A program made the translations under genes and the position numbers. A stretch of 64,000 nt of DNA from Variovorax sp. J2L1-78. GTDB lineage: Bacteria; Pseudomonadota; Gammaproteobacteria; Burkholderiales; Burkholderiaceae_C. The stretch covers positions 1,116,001-1,180,000 of the forward strand of contig NZ_JASZYB010000001.1 in the NCBI RefSeq assembly GCF_030317205.1, read 5' to 3'. Positions within the stretch are counted from its first letter, which is position 1; each line of letters begins with the position of its first letter. Of this stretch, positions 36,431-45,738 are shown piece after piece. The notes beneath the pieces were generated by a model that saw nothing but the letters and a program-made list of their open reading frames with translations, was not told the origin of the DNA and ran no database searches.

Positions 36431-36465
36431 GGATCGCGGGGCGATCCATGGCGGTCCGGACCGCC
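36431..36465. repeat. Two perfect palindromes between the convergent small genes
   Basis: GGATCGC-ggg-GCGATCC (36431-36447) and GGCGGTCC-GGACCGCC (36450-36465) lie in the 64-bp gap between the stops of the two small genes. They can form hairpins on both transcripts, but no T-run follows. Probably bidirectional mRNA 3'-end structures. Confidence 0.5.
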
Positions 36466-36492
36466 CTCCCCGCGTCGTATCGGCGGCCCCGC

Positions 36493-36672
36493 TCAGGCGA
36501 GGTGTTGCTCGACGGCGCCATCGCAGTGTTCGAGTTCGATGGCGAGCCGCCGCAACGCCTCTGTGGCGCCCGGCTCTCCGCGGCGCAAGGCCTCCATGCC
36601 AGCCAGGTAGGCCTGCGTCAGATCCTGCCAATCCACGAATGATGTGCCCATGCACTGTGCGCCGTCGTCCAT
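36493..36672 (-). CDS. Small helical protein of unknown function (paralogue of 36234-36428)
   Basis: A 59-residue protein, MDDGAQCMGTSFVDWQDLTQ onward, converging on the related gene at 36234. Shared features are the Trp, the LT pair, the Tyr-x-Ala spacing, the Arg-Gly-(Asp/Glu) turn and a Leu/Ala-rich second helix. A GGAG sequence lies 11 bp before the chosen ATG at 36672; ATG at 36651 and an upstream extension to 36750 are open alternatives. No membrane segment or signal. Function unknown. Confidence 0.6.
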   Translation of the reverse strand: MDDGAQCMGTSFVDWQDLTQAYLAGMEALRRGEPGATEALRRLAIELEHCDGAVEQHLA

Positions 36673-36865
36673 AAGGTGACCGCTCCGAAACCCGTTGTGC
36701 GCAAAGCGGATTGCTTCATCGCGCGCGCCCCGTCGCAGTGGTCCGTACATTCAGTCTAGAGCGCATGGCCCAGCGGTACACCCCGCAAAGGCGCATTGCG
36801 GCGTCAGGCAATGGCCTGTTCCGAAGGCGGCCCGGTGCCGGGCATCGCTATTGCAACGCAGGGGG

Positions 36866-37762
36866 ATGCAGCATCTCCGCTACCTCGACTACGTGGACGC
36901 CGTGGCGCGCTGCGGGTCCATCCGCAGTGCGGCAGAAGCGCTCCACGTGGCCGCCTCCGCGGTCAACCGGCGCATCAAGGAACTCGAACGCGAACTGGAC
37001 ACGCCGATCTTCGAGCGCCTGCCCAGCGGGGTGCGCCTGACGGCGGCCGGGGAACTGTTCGTGGGCTATGCGCGCCGGCGGGCCGCCGACCTGGACCACG
37101 TGCGTTCCGAGATCGAGTCGCTGCGGGGACTGCGGCGCGGCGACGTGTCGATGGCCGTCAGCCAGGCGCTCGCGCCCGCCTTTCTGCCCCGCACCCTGGT
37201 CGACTTCCAGGCGGAACATCCGGGCGTCAGCTTTGCCGTCAAGGTGCTCGACCGCGAACGCGCCGTGCAGGCGCTGCTCGACTTCGAGGTCGATTTGGCG
37301 CTGGTGTTCAACCCGCCGCCCGGCCGCGGCGTGCGCATCCTCGCGCAGGCGCGGCAGCGCACCTGTGCGGTGGTCGCGGCCGACCATCCGCTGGCCGGCC
37401 ACGCCAGCGTACGGCTCAAGGACTGCCTGAAGTACCCCGTCGCGCTGCCCGACGGGAGCCTGTCGGGGCGTGGGGTGATCGACGACCTGCTGGAAAACGC
37501 GTCGGAACAGCCCCTCGCGGCGCTGGTCTGCAACTCCTTCGAGATGATGCGCAGCTTCGCCTGTCAGTCCGGCGGCGTCAGTTTCCAAATCGCGCTGGGC
37601 GCCGCCGGCGACCCGCGCCTGCGCGCGGTCCCGATCGAGGAGCGCAGCCTGCCGGCCAGCCGGCTGGTGCTGATGACGCTGCGTGACCGGGTGCTGCCCG
37701 TGGCATCGGCGCGTTTCGCCGAACACCTGCGCGGCGAGCTCGTCGCCATGCACCAAGCCTGA
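36866..37762 (+). CDS. LysR-type transcriptional regulator
   Basis: A 298-residue LysR protein: HTH in the first 60 residues (DYVDAVARCGSIRSAAEALHVAASAVNRRIKELERELD), then a ligand-binding domain (FQAEHPGVSFAVKVL, DLALVFNPPPGRG, VAADHPLAGH). The ATG at 36866 follows a GCAGGGGG ribosome site; longer in-frame starts exist but extend beyond the family N-terminus. It lies 225 bp before the BMP transporter operon in the same orientation and may control it, although LysR regulators are more often divergent from their targets. Confidence 0.88.
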   Translation: MQHLRYLDYVDAVARCGSIRSAAEALHVAASAVNRRIKELERELDTPIFERLPSGVRLTAAGELFVGYARRRAADLDHVRSEIESLRGLRRGDVSMAVSQALAPAFLPRTLVDFQAEHPGVSFAVKVLDRERAVQALLDFEVDLALVFNPPPGRGVRILAQARQRTCAVVAADHPLAGHASVRLKDCLKYPVALPDGSLSGRGVIDDLLENASEQPLAALVCNSFEMMRSFACQSGGVSFQIALGAAGDPRLRAVPIEERSLPASRLVLMTLRDRVLPVASARFAEHLRGELVAMHQA

Positions 37763-37987
37763 CCGGAGCTCACTGTCTTTTTTGGGGCGCCGTTGGCACC
37801 ATGCACCGCTTCGGCCGTGCGCGCGACGCGGTGCCGGATGGGCACCGGGGCGCTTCGAATTGCGTGAAAACTGAATGCACGCGCCGAACGCGCAAGGTGT
37901 GCCGACGTCGCCGTCACGAGCGCCCTGGAGCGCCGCTGCTGGCCTGGATGTTGCGCAAGCCTGGCACCCCATCTCACGGAGTCCTCG

Positions 37988-39022
37988 ATGTCCCCCACCG
38001 CTGCCATCCGCCCTTTCGCACGCGCCGCACGCGCCGCCACCCTGCTGCTTCTGGCCGTGGCGAGCCTCGCCGCCCTGCCGAACGCCTCGGCGCAGGGCAA
38101 GGTCGCCCTGCTCCTGCCCGGCTCGATCAACGACCAGAGCTGGAACGCCAGCGGCTATGCCGCGATCGCCAAGATGAAGGCGGCGGGCACCGAGACCGCC
38201 TTCTCCGAGAACGTGCAGCCGGCCGACCACATCGAGACGATGAAGGACTACGCACGCCGCGGCTTCAACCCCGTCATCGGCCATTCGGGTCGCTTTCTCT
38301 CGGCCGCACAGCGCATCGGCCCCGAGTTCGAGAAGACCACCTTCGTCGTGGGCTCGGGCGGCGCCGGTGCGGGCAAGAACGTGACCTCGGTCGACTACGA
38401 CAACGCCCAGGTCGGCTACCTCATGGGCGTGCTGGCCGCGCGCATGTCCAAGACCGGCAAGATCGGCTCGGTCAACGGCCTCGAAGGCCTGCCGAACGTG
38501 GTGCAACAGGTGGGCGGCTTCCGCCAGGGCGTGAAAAGCGTCAAGCCCACCGCCGAGGTGCGCGTGATCTACATCAAGGACATGGAAGACGCGGCCATGG
38601 CCAAGGAGGCCGCGCTGGCGCTCATCGCAGGCGGTGCCGACTTCGTCTTCGGCAAGCTCAACGCGGCCCAGAGCGGGATCATCCAGGCGGCCAAGGAGAA
38701 GAACGTGTTCACCAGCGGCCGCTCGTTCGGCAACGTGGAAGCCGCGCCACACAACGTGCTGACCGCCATCATCGAGAAGTGGGACGACATGTACGTGGCG
38801 GCCGCTGCCGAGGCGCGTGCCGGCACGCTCAAGCCCACCCTGATCACCTACGGCTACGAGGCCAAGAGCCCGGGTGCCGAGCTGATGTACAGCAAGGACG
38901 CGGCCTATGGCCCGGCCGTGCCGAAGGAGGTCATCGCCGAGATCGACGGCCTGAAGAAGCAGTTCGCCAGCGGGGCCCTGAAGGTCAACGTCGTCAAGGA
39001 AGACGCACGCGGCGGCCTGTGA
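37988..39022 (+). CDS. BMP-family ABC transporter substrate-binding protein
   Basis: A 344-residue exported protein with a signal peptide ending near ASAQG and the Bmp/PnrA-type fold: KVALLLPGSINDQSWNASGY, NPVIGHSGRF, QVGYLMGVLAARMSKTGKIG and FGKLNAAQSGII. Family members bind purine nucleosides or related compounds in the periplasm. The next gene, an ABC ATPase, starts at its stop codon (GTGA), and two permease genes follow, so this is a complete importer operon. Confidence 0.92.
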   Translation: MSPTAAIRPFARAARAATLLLLAVASLAALPNASAQGKVALLLPGSINDQSWNASGYAAIAKMKAAGTETAFSENVQPADHIETMKDYARRGFNPVIGHSGRFLSAAQRIGPEFEKTTFVVGSGGAGAGKNVTSVDYDNAQVGYLMGVLAARMSKTGKIGSVNGLEGLPNVVQQVGGFRQGVKSVKPTAEVRVIYIKDMEDAAMAKEAALALIAGGADFVFGKLNAAQSGIIQAAKEKNVFTSGRSFGNVEAAPHNVLTAIIEKWDDMYVAAAAEARAGTLKPTLITYGYEAKSPGAELMYSKDAAYGPAVPKEVIAEIDGLKKQFASGALKVNVVKEDARGGL

Positions 39023-40551
39023 GCGGCGCGCTGCTGGAGATGCGCGGCATCTCCAAGTCGTACGGCACGGTGCGGGCCAATCGCAGCGTCGACCTGACGG
39101 TGATGCCCGCGCAGATCGTGGGCCTGCTGGGCGAGAACGGCTCGGGCAAGAGCACGCTGATGAAGGTGCTCTTCGGCATGGTGCGACCCGACGAGGGCGG
39201 CATCGTCTACGACGGCCGCGAACTCGACACCGGCCGCCCGAAGGCCGCGCTGCAGGCGGGCATCGCCATGATCCACCAGCACTTCACGCTGGTGGAGGCC
39301 ATGACGGTGGCCGAGAACCTGATGCTCGGCTGGAGCGGCGCCGCCGGCCCCTGGCTCGACCGCCGCGGCGTGGCGGCACAGGTGCGCGACGCGGCGGCGC
39401 GCTACGGGCTGGAGATCGACCCCGACGCGCGGGTCGAGCAGCTCGCGCTCGGCGAGAAGCAGCGGGTCGAGATCCTCAAGGCCATCCTGCGCGGCGCGCA
39501 CCTGCTGATCCTCGACGAGCCCACGTCCATCCTGTCGCCACCGGAGATCGCGCGGCTGCTCGACTTCCTGCGGCGCTTCCGCACCGAGGGCCATGCGGTG
39601 ATCTTCATCACCCACAAGCTCGGCGAGGTGCTGGCGGTGGCGGACCAGGTGGTGGTGCTGCGCGATGGCCAGGTGGCCGGCGCCGCCGCGGTGGCCGGCG
39701 CCACGCGGGCGTCGCTGGCGCGGCTGATGGTCGGCCGCGAGACATCCGCCGTGGCCGCCGCACCGCCGGCCGCAGCGACCGCGGCCGGCCGCCTGCGCCT
39801 GCAAGTGCGCGCGCTGGCGGCGCGCGATGCGAGCGGCGTCGAACGCCTGAAAGACGCCAGCTTCGACCTGCGAGCCGGCGAGATCCTCGCGCTGGCCGGC
39901 ATCGACGGCAACGGCCAGGGTGAACTGGCCGACGCGCTCGCCGGCCTCGCGCGGCCGACGCGCGGTCGGATCCTGATGGACGAGGTCGACATCACGCGTG
40001 GCGACGCGGCGCAGCGCCTGGCCGCCGGCATCGCCTACATCCCGGCCGACCGCGCCGGCACCAGCCTGGTCCAGGGCATGTCGATCGAGGAGAACCTGAT
40101 GCTGCGCGACGTGGGCCGGGCGCCCTACTCGCGCCTGGGCCGCATCCAGCGCGGCGCGGCGCGGCGGCTCTCGATCGAACGCATGCGCGACTTCGACGTG
40201 CGCGCCGCTTCGCCCGACGCCCCCGCGCGAACGCTGTCCGGCGGCAACCAGCAGAAGGTGGCGCTGGCGCGGGAACTGGGTCGGCAGCCCGAGGTCGTCA
40301 TCGCCTTCCAGCCGACCTGGGGGCTCGATCCCGGCGCCACCCAGTTCGTGATCGACCGCCTGCGCCGCCTGCGCGACCAGGGCACGGCGGTGCTCTACAT
40401 CTCGTCGGAGCTCGAGGAAGTGCTGGCCGTCGGCGACCGCGTCGGCGTGCTGTCGGAAGGCCGCGTCGTCGACCTGGTGCCGCGTGCCGAAGCCGATATC
40501 GAACGCATCGGCTTGGCCATGGCCGGGGCGCTGCAGGCGGTGAGTCCATGA
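39019..40551 (+). CDS. Nucleoside-type ABC transporter ATPase (two domains)
   Basis: A 510-residue protein with two ABC domains. The first has Walker A GENGSGKST, signature LALGEKQRVEI and Walker B LLILDEPTSILSP; the second has the degenerate A loop GIDGNGQGEL, signature LSGGNQQKVAL and AFQPTWGLDPGAT. A degenerate second Walker A is normal for the sugar/nucleoside (MglA/BmpB-like) group. The proposed start is GTG at 39019, overlapping the upstream stop; ATG at 39040 is an alternative. The stop overlaps the next permease start. Confidence 0.92.
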   Translation: MSGALLEMRGISKSYGTVRANRSVDLTVMPAQIVGLLGENGSGKSTLMKVLFGMVRPDEGGIVYDGRELDTGRPKAALQAGIAMIHQHFTLVEAMTVAENLMLGWSGAAGPWLDRRGVAAQVRDAAARYGLEIDPDARVEQLALGEKQRVEILKAILRGAHLLILDEPTSILSPPEIARLLDFLRRFRTEGHAVIFITHKLGEVLAVADQVVVLRDGQVAGAAAVAGATRASLARLMVGRETSAVAAAPPAAATAAGRLRLQVRALAARDASGVERLKDASFDLRAGEILALAGIDGNGQGELADALAGLARPTRGRILMDEVDITRGDAAQRLAAGIAYIPADRAGTSLVQGMSIEENLMLRDVGRAPYSRLGRIQRGAARRLSIERMRDFDVRAASPDAPARTLSGGNQQKVALARELGRQPEVVIAFQPTWGLDPGATQFVIDRLRRLRDQGTAVLYISSELEEVLAVGDRVGVLSEGRVVDLVPRAEADIERIGLAMAGALQAVSP

Positions 40552-41624
40552 GCACGCCCGCGTCGTCCACCCGCGCCGCCTGGTGCCTTCCCGACCTGCT
40601 GGTTGCCGCCCGACGTGCAGGCGCCCTGTGGCGCGCCGCGGCCTCGGTCGGCATGGCCTTCCTGCTCACGGCCATGCTCATCCTGCTGGCCGGCAAGAAC
40701 CCGCTCACGGCCTACTACCACTTGCTGACGGGTGCGCTCGGCGGCTGGGACCGCGTGGTCGTGGGGCTGAACAAGACGACGCCCTATCTGCTGTGCGCGG
40801 TCGGCATCGCGCTGTGCTTTCGCGGCCGGGTCATCAACATCGGCGCCGAAGGGCAGCTCGCGCTCGGCGGCGCCGCGGCATCGGCCGTGGCGCTGTTCGC
40901 GACAGGCCTGCCGGCCTGGCTGCTGCTGCCGCTGGCGTTGGCCGCCGGCGCCGCTGGCGGTGCGGCCTGGGCCGGGCTGGCCGCGACGATCCGCGTGACG
41001 CGCGGCGTGCACGAGGTGCTGGTCACGCTGCTGCTGAACTTCGTTGCCCTGCTGCTGGTGGCCGAACTGCTGCACGGCCGCATGGGCGAGGAAGGCGCGG
41101 GCTTTCCGCAGTCGCCGCTCTTCGATGCGGCGGCCTGGCTGCCGAAGCTGGTGCCGGGGACCGACCTGCACCTGGGCATCGCCATCGCAGTGGCCGCGGC
41201 CCTCGGCGCGAACCATCTGTTGTGGCGCACCACGCTGGGCTTTCGCTGGCGGGTGGTGGGCGCCAGCCTGCCGGCCGCGCGCTATGCCGGCGTGTCGCAT
41301 GGCCGGGCGGTGTTCGGGCTGATGGGCACGGCCGGCGCGCTGGCCGGCCTGGCGGGCGCCATCGAATGCCTGGGCGTGCACTACCGGCTGATCGAGGGCT
41401 TCTCGGCCGGCTTCGGCTTCAACGCGGTGGCCATCGCGCTGATGGGGGCGCTCAATCCGCTCTACGTACTGCCGTCGGCGCTGTTCTTCGGCTTTCTGGA
41501 AACCGGCGCGCTCGCGATGCAGCGGCAGGTCGGCGTGCCCTCGTCCCTGGTGCTGGTCATCCAGGGCCTGACGATGATCTTCGTGCTGTGCGGCATCGGC
41601 CGCTCGAGCCGCGACAGGACCTGA
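40548..41624 (+). CDS. ABC transporter permease (BMP operon, first)
   Basis: A 358-residue inner-membrane permease with about ten helices and the BPD_transp_2 signature GRVINIGAEGQLALGG and TRGVHEVLVTLLLNFVALLL, typical of BmpC/NupB-like subunits. It pairs with the permease at 41628 and the ATPase upstream to import nucleosides or related compounds. Its ATG overlaps the ATPase stop by 4 bp. Confidence 0.9.
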   Translation: MSTPASSTRAAWCLPDLLVAARRAGALWRAAASVGMAFLLTAMLILLAGKNPLTAYYHLLTGALGGWDRVVVGLNKTTPYLLCAVGIALCFRGRVINIGAEGQLALGGAAASAVALFATGLPAWLLLPLALAAGAAGGAAWAGLAATIRVTRGVHEVLVTLLLNFVALLLVAELLHGRMGEEGAGFPQSPLFDAAAWLPKLVPGTDLHLGIAIAVAAALGANHLLWRTTLGFRWRVVGASLPAARYAGVSHGRAVFGLMGTAGALAGLAGAIECLGVHYRLIEGFSAGFGFNAVAIALMGALNPLYVLPSALFFGFLETGALAMQRQVGVPSSLVLVIQGLTMIFVLCGIGRSSRDRT

Positions 41625-41627
41625 ACC

Positions 41628-42557
41628 ATGGAACCCGCCGTGCTTCTCGACTTCCTGGCCGCCAGCCTGCGCATCGCCACGCCGCTGATCTTCGCCGCGC
41701 TCGGCGGCATCCTGTGCGAGCGCAGCGGCACCTTCGCGGTCGGCCTCGAAGGGCAGATGCTGGCCGGCGCCTTCCTGGGCGTGGTGGTCACGCATTCAGC
41801 CTCGAATGCGGGTGTCGGCCTGGCGGCCAGCGCGCTCGCCGGGATGGCGATGGCGCTGGTCGTGGCCATCGCGACCACGCGCTTTCACACCGAGCACATG
41901 GTCACAGGCATCGCCGCGAACATCCTGGCGCTGGGGCTCACCAGCTTCCTGGTGCGGATGATCACCGGCGGCCGCGACGGCGGTGCAGCGATCCGCGTGC
42001 CGCTGCTGGAGGTGTGGTCGGTGCCGGGCCTGTCGGCCCTGCCGTGGGTCGGCCCGTTGCTGTTTCGGCAACCGCCGCTCACCTACCTGGCCTTCGCGTT
42101 GATCGTGCCGCTGGCGCTGTTCCTCTTTCGCAGCCGCGCCGGCCTCACGCTGCGCGCCGTCGGCGAGAACCCGCTGGCCGCCTTCGCCGCCGGTGCCGAC
42201 CCCACGCGGGTGCGCATCGCGGCCATCGTCGGCGGCGGTGCGCTGGCCGGACTGGGGGGCGCGGTGCTTTCGCTGCAGCAGGTCGGCACCTTCACCGACG
42301 GCATGACCAGCGGCCGCGGCTACCTGGCGCTGGCCGCCATCATCGTCGGCCGCTGGATGCCGGGCGGCAGTGTGCTGGCCTGCCTGCTCTTCGGGGCGGC
42401 CGAGGCGCTGTCGCTGCGCGTGCAGGCCTTCAGCCTGCCGGTGTCGTCCTATGTGATCCAGATGACGCCGTACCTCGCGGCACTGGCGATCCTGGCCGGG
42501 CTGGGGCGTGGAGCGCGCATGCCCGCGGCGGTCGGCCAGCCCTTCCACCAGCCGTGA
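41628..42557 (+). CDS. ABC transporter permease (BMP operon, second)
   Basis: A 309-residue inner-membrane permease: FAALGGILCERSGTFAVGLEGQM, FHTEHMVTGIAANILALGLTSFL and TLRAVGENPLAAFAAGADP are typical of the BmpD/NupC-like second permease. It starts 3 bp after the first permease and is the last gene of the operon. Confidence 0.9.
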   Translation: MEPAVLLDFLAASLRIATPLIFAALGGILCERSGTFAVGLEGQMLAGAFLGVVVTHSASNAGVGLAASALAGMAMALVVAIATTRFHTEHMVTGIAANILALGLTSFLVRMITGGRDGGAAIRVPLLEVWSVPGLSALPWVGPLLFRQPPLTYLAFALIVPLALFLFRSRAGLTLRAVGENPLAAFAAGADPTRVRIAAIVGGGALAGLGGAVLSLQQVGTFTDGMTSGRGYLALAAIIVGRWMPGGSVLACLLFGAAEALSLRVQAFSLPVSSYVIQMTPYLAALAILAGLGRGARMPAAVGQPFHQP

Positions 42558-42590
42558 CCGGGGGCGCCTGCCCGGTACATTCGGGGCATC

Positions 42591-43517
42591 GTGCGTCGCT
42601 CCTCCGTCCCGCCAACCCCATCCTCGCCACCGCCCCTGCCGACACGTGACGGCGTCGGCCCCAGCACCGTCGGCCTGCCGGCCGGCCCCTGGCCGACCAT
42701 GCTCGACTTTTTCGTGGAGCGCTTTCCGGCCGTGACCGAAGCGTCGTGGCGCGACCGCATGCAGGCGGGCGACGTGGTCGACGACGCCGCCCGCCCGATC
42801 GGGCCCGATGCGCCGTACCGCGGCCACCAGCGTCTCTACTACTACCGCACGCTCGCCGACGAACCGCGCATTCCCTACGAAGCGCAGGTGCTGTTCCAGG
42901 ACGCGCATCTGCTGGTCGCCGACAAGCCGCATTTCCTGCCGGTCACGCCCGGTGGCCAGTACGTGCAGGAAACCCTGTTGGTCCGGTTGAAGCGGCAGTT
43001 GGGCATCGACACGCTGGTACCGGTGCACCGCATCGACCGCAGCACGGCGGGCCTGGTGCTCTTCAGCCTCGATCCCGCGACACGGGGCGCCTACCAGGCG
43101 CTCTTCGCGGAACGCCGCGTCGAAAAAAGCTACGAGGCGGTCGTGCACTGGCCGGCCGGGCACACGCTGGCACCGGTCTACCGAAGCCGCCTCGAGAGCA
43201 TCAAGGGCAAGATGCCGGTGTGGGAGGCACCGGGCGAGCCGAACTCGGAAACCCGCTTCGAGCTGCTGGAGATGCGGGGCACCGACCGTGCGCGGCTGCG
43301 CCTGTCGCCCGTGACCGGCCGCACGCACCAGCTGCGCGTGCACTGCGCCGCGCTGGGCATGCCCATCGTCAACGACCCGATCTACCCGACGTGGCTGCCG
43401 GTGGGCAGCGAGCGCTACGACCAGCCGCTGCAGCTGCTGGCCAAGACGCTGGAATTCATCGACCCGCTGAGCGGCACGGCCCGCCGCTTCGCGTCGGCGC
43501 TGCGGCTCGCAGGCTGA
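42591..43517 (+). CDS. RluA-family RNA pseudouridine synthase
   Basis: A 308-residue protein with the RluA-type catalytic motif HRIDRSTAGLVLF (catalytic Asp in HRIDR), DKPHFLPVTPGG upstream and the C-terminal GRTHQLRVHCAALGMPI. It isomerises uridine to pseudouridine in rRNA or tRNA; which one is not evident. There is no S4 domain. The start is GTG at 42591, 33 bp after the transporter operon; the first 35 residues are Pro/Ser-rich and weakly conserved, so a later start is possible. Confidence 0.88.
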   Translation: MRRSSVPPTPSSPPPLPTRDGVGPSTVGLPAGPWPTMLDFFVERFPAVTEASWRDRMQAGDVVDDAARPIGPDAPYRGHQRLYYYRTLADEPRIPYEAQVLFQDAHLLVADKPHFLPVTPGGQYVQETLLVRLKRQLGIDTLVPVHRIDRSTAGLVLFSLDPATRGAYQALFAERRVEKSYEAVVHWPAGHTLAPVYRSRLESIKGKMPVWEAPGEPNSETRFELLEMRGTDRARLRLSPVTGRTHQLRVHCAALGMPIVNDPIYPTWLPVGSERYDQPLQLLAKTLEFIDPLSGTARRFASALRLAG

Positions 43518-43592
43518 CAGTGTCCAGGGCGGACTGGCGTGCTTTCACCGGCGGCGCCCACCCGTCGGACCGACTGCGCCAGAATCGGACGG

Positions 43593-43823
43593 ATGAACCG
43601 AGCCCACGCCTTCTCTCTCCGCCCGCTCCTGTACGTCCTGCCGCTCGCCGGCGCCCTCGCGGGCTGCGGCACCCCGGCCTACGAAGTCGTCACCTACCCG
43701 AATGGCCGGACGCGCGCGCCGAGCACGGCCGATGCCGTGGGCTACTGCCAGCAGAAGGGCCAGACGGCGCAGATCCTGGAGCGGGCGCCCGGCGAAACCG
43801 GCGTCATGTTCCGCTGCATCTGA
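43593..43823 (+). CDS. Small lipoprotein of unknown function
   Basis: A 76-residue protein with a lipoprotein signal (LAGALAGC, Cys25). The mature part has three cysteines including the lipidated one, with YCQQKG and a C-terminal FRCI, so one disulfide is likely. No recognised family. The stop is 22 bp from the convergent lgt gene. Confidence 0.65.
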   Translation: MNRAHAFSLRPLLYVLPLAGALAGCGTPAYEVVTYPNGRTRAPSTADAVGYCQQKGQTAQILERAPGETGVMFRCI

Positions 43824-43845
43824 TCCACGTCACCGCGACCCGGCT

Positions 43846-44658
43846 TCAGGCCACGCGCCGCTTCGGCGCCGTGGCGTAGAGCCAGAGCCCGAAGGCGATC
43901 ATCGGCACGCACAGCCACTGGCCCATGCTCATGTTGAGCGCCAGCAGGCCGAGGAAATCGTCGGGCTCGCGGAAATACTCGGCGATGAAGCGCATCGCGC
44001 CGTAGCCGATCAGGAACACGGCCGACACGCGGCGCTCGAGGCGTTCCTTGCGGGCGTAGAGCCAGAGGATGACGAAGAGCAGCAGCCCCTCGAGCAGGAA
44101 CTGGTAGACCTGCGACGGGTGCCGCGGCAGCATCGAGCCGCTCTGCGGGAACACCATGCCCCATGGCAGGTCGGGGCTGCTGAACCGGCCCCACAGCTCG
44201 CCATTGATGAAGTTGCCCACGCGTCCGGCGGCCAGCCCGGTCGGCACGCAGGGCGCGACGAAGTCCATCACCTGCCAGAAGGGCCGCGCACGCGACCTGG
44301 CGAACCACACCATCGACGCGATCACGCCGAGCAGGCCGCCGTGGAAGCTCATGCCGCCCTGCCAGACCATGAAGATCTCCAGCGGGTGGGTCAGGTAGTA
44401 GCCCGGCTTGTAGAACAGGCAGTAGCCGAGGCGCCCGCCGACGATCACGCCGAGCACGCCGAGGAAGAGGATGTCCTCCACGTCCTTTCGGCTCCAGACG
44501 CCCTGCGCGGCGAGCGACCGGTATGGCTCGTGGCCGAGCCGGCGGGTGCCGAGGAAGAAGAACAGCCCGAAGGCGGCGAGGTAGGTCAGGCCGTACCAGT
44601 GGATGGCCAGGGGCCCGAGCTGGAGGGCGATCGGGTCGATGTGGGGGTACATGAGCAT
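43846..44658 (-). CDS. lgt: Prolipoprotein diacylglyceryl transferase Lgt
   Basis: A 270-residue polytopic inner-membrane enzyme with seven helices and the Lgt landmarks [29 protein letters not shown] (the conserved HGG), [18 protein letters not shown] and [12 protein letters not shown]. It transfers diacylglycerol from phosphatidylglycerol to the lipobox cysteine of prolipoproteins, the first step of lipoprotein maturation. ATG at 44658 was chosen because it gives the standard MLMYPHIDP start. The gene lies between the LysR gene and a small lipoprotein. Confidence 0.96.
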   Translation of the reverse strand: MLMYPHIDPIALQLGPLAIHWYGLTYLAAFGLFFFLGTRRLGHEPYRSLAAQGVWSRKDVEDILFLGVLGVIVGGRLGYCLFYKPGYYLTHPLEIFMVWQGGMSFHGGLLGVIASMVWFARSRARPFWQVMDFVAPCVPTGLAAGRVGNFINGELWGRFSSPDLPWGMVFPQSGSMLPRHPSQVYQFLLEGLLLFVILWLYARKERLERRVSAVFLIGYGAMRFIAEYFREPDDFLGLLALNMSMGQWLCVPMIAFGLWLYATAPKRRVA

Positions 44659-44671
44659 CGGGCGATTGTGC

Positions 44672-45637
44672 CTATGCCGTGTGCCGCTTCGGCGACGTCG
44701 GGGGCAGCCCGCGCTCGGCCACGAAGCGGACGAACCGGTCGAGTGCGGCGTTGTCGGCCGCGGCGGGCCAGACGAGGCTGGTCTCGCAGCGCGGCAGCGG
44801 CGCGGCCTTCTGGCGGCGCCCCGCCGGCGCGAAGGCATCGGCCGCCCGGTAGACCACGCCGGCCCGTCGGAACTGCGTCACGCTCTCGGGCACCCAGGCC
44901 ACGCCGAGCCCGCCCCAGACCAGGTTGACGATGGTCTGCATCTGGATCGCCTCCTGCGACACGACCGGCGACCGGCCGGCCGCGTGGTACAGCCCGAGGA
45001 TGGCGTCGTGCAGCGACGGCACGATGCGGCGCGGGAACATCACCAGCGGCTCGGCCAGCACATCGGCCAGCGCCAGCCGATCGGCGCGCGCCAGCGGGTG
45101 CGCGGCGGGCAGCGCCAGCACCAGCGGCTCGTCGGCCACCGGCAGGCGCTCCAGGCCGGGCGGCGCGAAGCCTGGGGAATGCAGCATCAGGCCGGCATCG
45201 ATCTCGCCGCGCGCGAAGCCTTCGAGCTGCACGTCGCCGGTGGCCTCGACCAGTTCCAGCGCCACCTCGGGACACAGCACGCGGAACTCGCGCACCCACA
45301 CCGGCAACCGCTCGAAGCCGATGGTCGAGACGAAGGCCAGGCGCACGCGCCCGACCTCCCCCGCCGCTGCCGCCCGCGCCCGCGCCGGCAGCGCCTGGGC
45401 GCGCTCGAGCATGTCGCGTACGTCGGGCAGCAGTGCTTCCCCGGCCGGCGTGAGCGCCACGCGGCGGCGGGTGCGGTCGAACAGCACGATGCCCAGCGTC
45501 TTCTCGAGCTGCGCGATGGCCTGGGTGACGGGCGGCTGCGTCATGTGCAGGCGCTGCGCCGCGCGGCCGAAGTGCAGCTCTTCGGCAACGGCCACGAACT
45601 GGCGCCAGGCCCGCAGGTCGATGAGGGTTTCCTTCAT
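44672..45637 (-). CDS. LysR-type transcriptional regulator, divergent from ilvD
   Basis: A 321-residue LysR protein: HTH in [32 protein letters not shown], characteristic of the cluster near CatM/BenM and IlvR-type regulators, then a ligand-binding domain ([32 protein letters not shown]). It is divergent from ilvD with a 101-bp intergenic region containing an inverted repeat, so control of ilvD and of itself is likely. The effector is unknown. Confidence 0.9.
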   Translation of the reverse strand: MKETLIDLRAWRQFVAVAEELHFGRAAQRLHMTQPPVTQAIAQLEKTLGIVLFDRTRRRVALTPAGEALLPDVRDMLERAQALPARARAAAAGEVGRVRLAFVSTIGFERLPVWVREFRVLCPEVALELVEATGDVQLEGFARGEIDAGLMLHSPGFAPPGLERLPVADEPLVLALPAAHPLARADRLALADVLAEPLVMFPRRIVPSLHDAILGLYHAAGRSPVVSQEAIQMQTIVNLVWGGLGVAWVPESVTQFRRAGVVYRAADAFAPAGRRQKAAPLPRCETSLVWPAAADNAALDRFVRFVAERGLPPTSPKRHTA

Positions 45638-45659
45638 AGGCCGAGCATATCAATCGGCC

Positions 45660-45677
45660 TTCCAAAATGGATTGGAA
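45660..45677. promoter_or_regulatory. Inverted repeat between lysR and ilvD
   Basis: TTCCA-N8-TGGAA, a short inverted repeat with its centre about 30 bp from the lysR start and 70 bp from the ilvD start. LysR regulators bind interrupted dyads of this size. The assignment is tentative. Confidence 0.4.
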
Positions 45678-45738
45678 GCAATCAATCAAAGGGCGGATAC
45701 TTGGCGCCGTTCCCGCCAACCCACGACAAGAGACCACC

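Noticed and set aside
37801..40551. Long plus-strand reading frame continuing upstream of the ABC ATPase
   Set aside because: Before the GTG at 39019 it reads through the BMP receptor gene in another frame with Arg/Gly-rich composition typical of a high-GC shadow frame.
45667..45738. Longer N-terminus for IlvD
   Set aside because: The extra 24 residues are not part of the family and the upstream stretch holds the likely regulator site; ATG 45739 gives the normal start.
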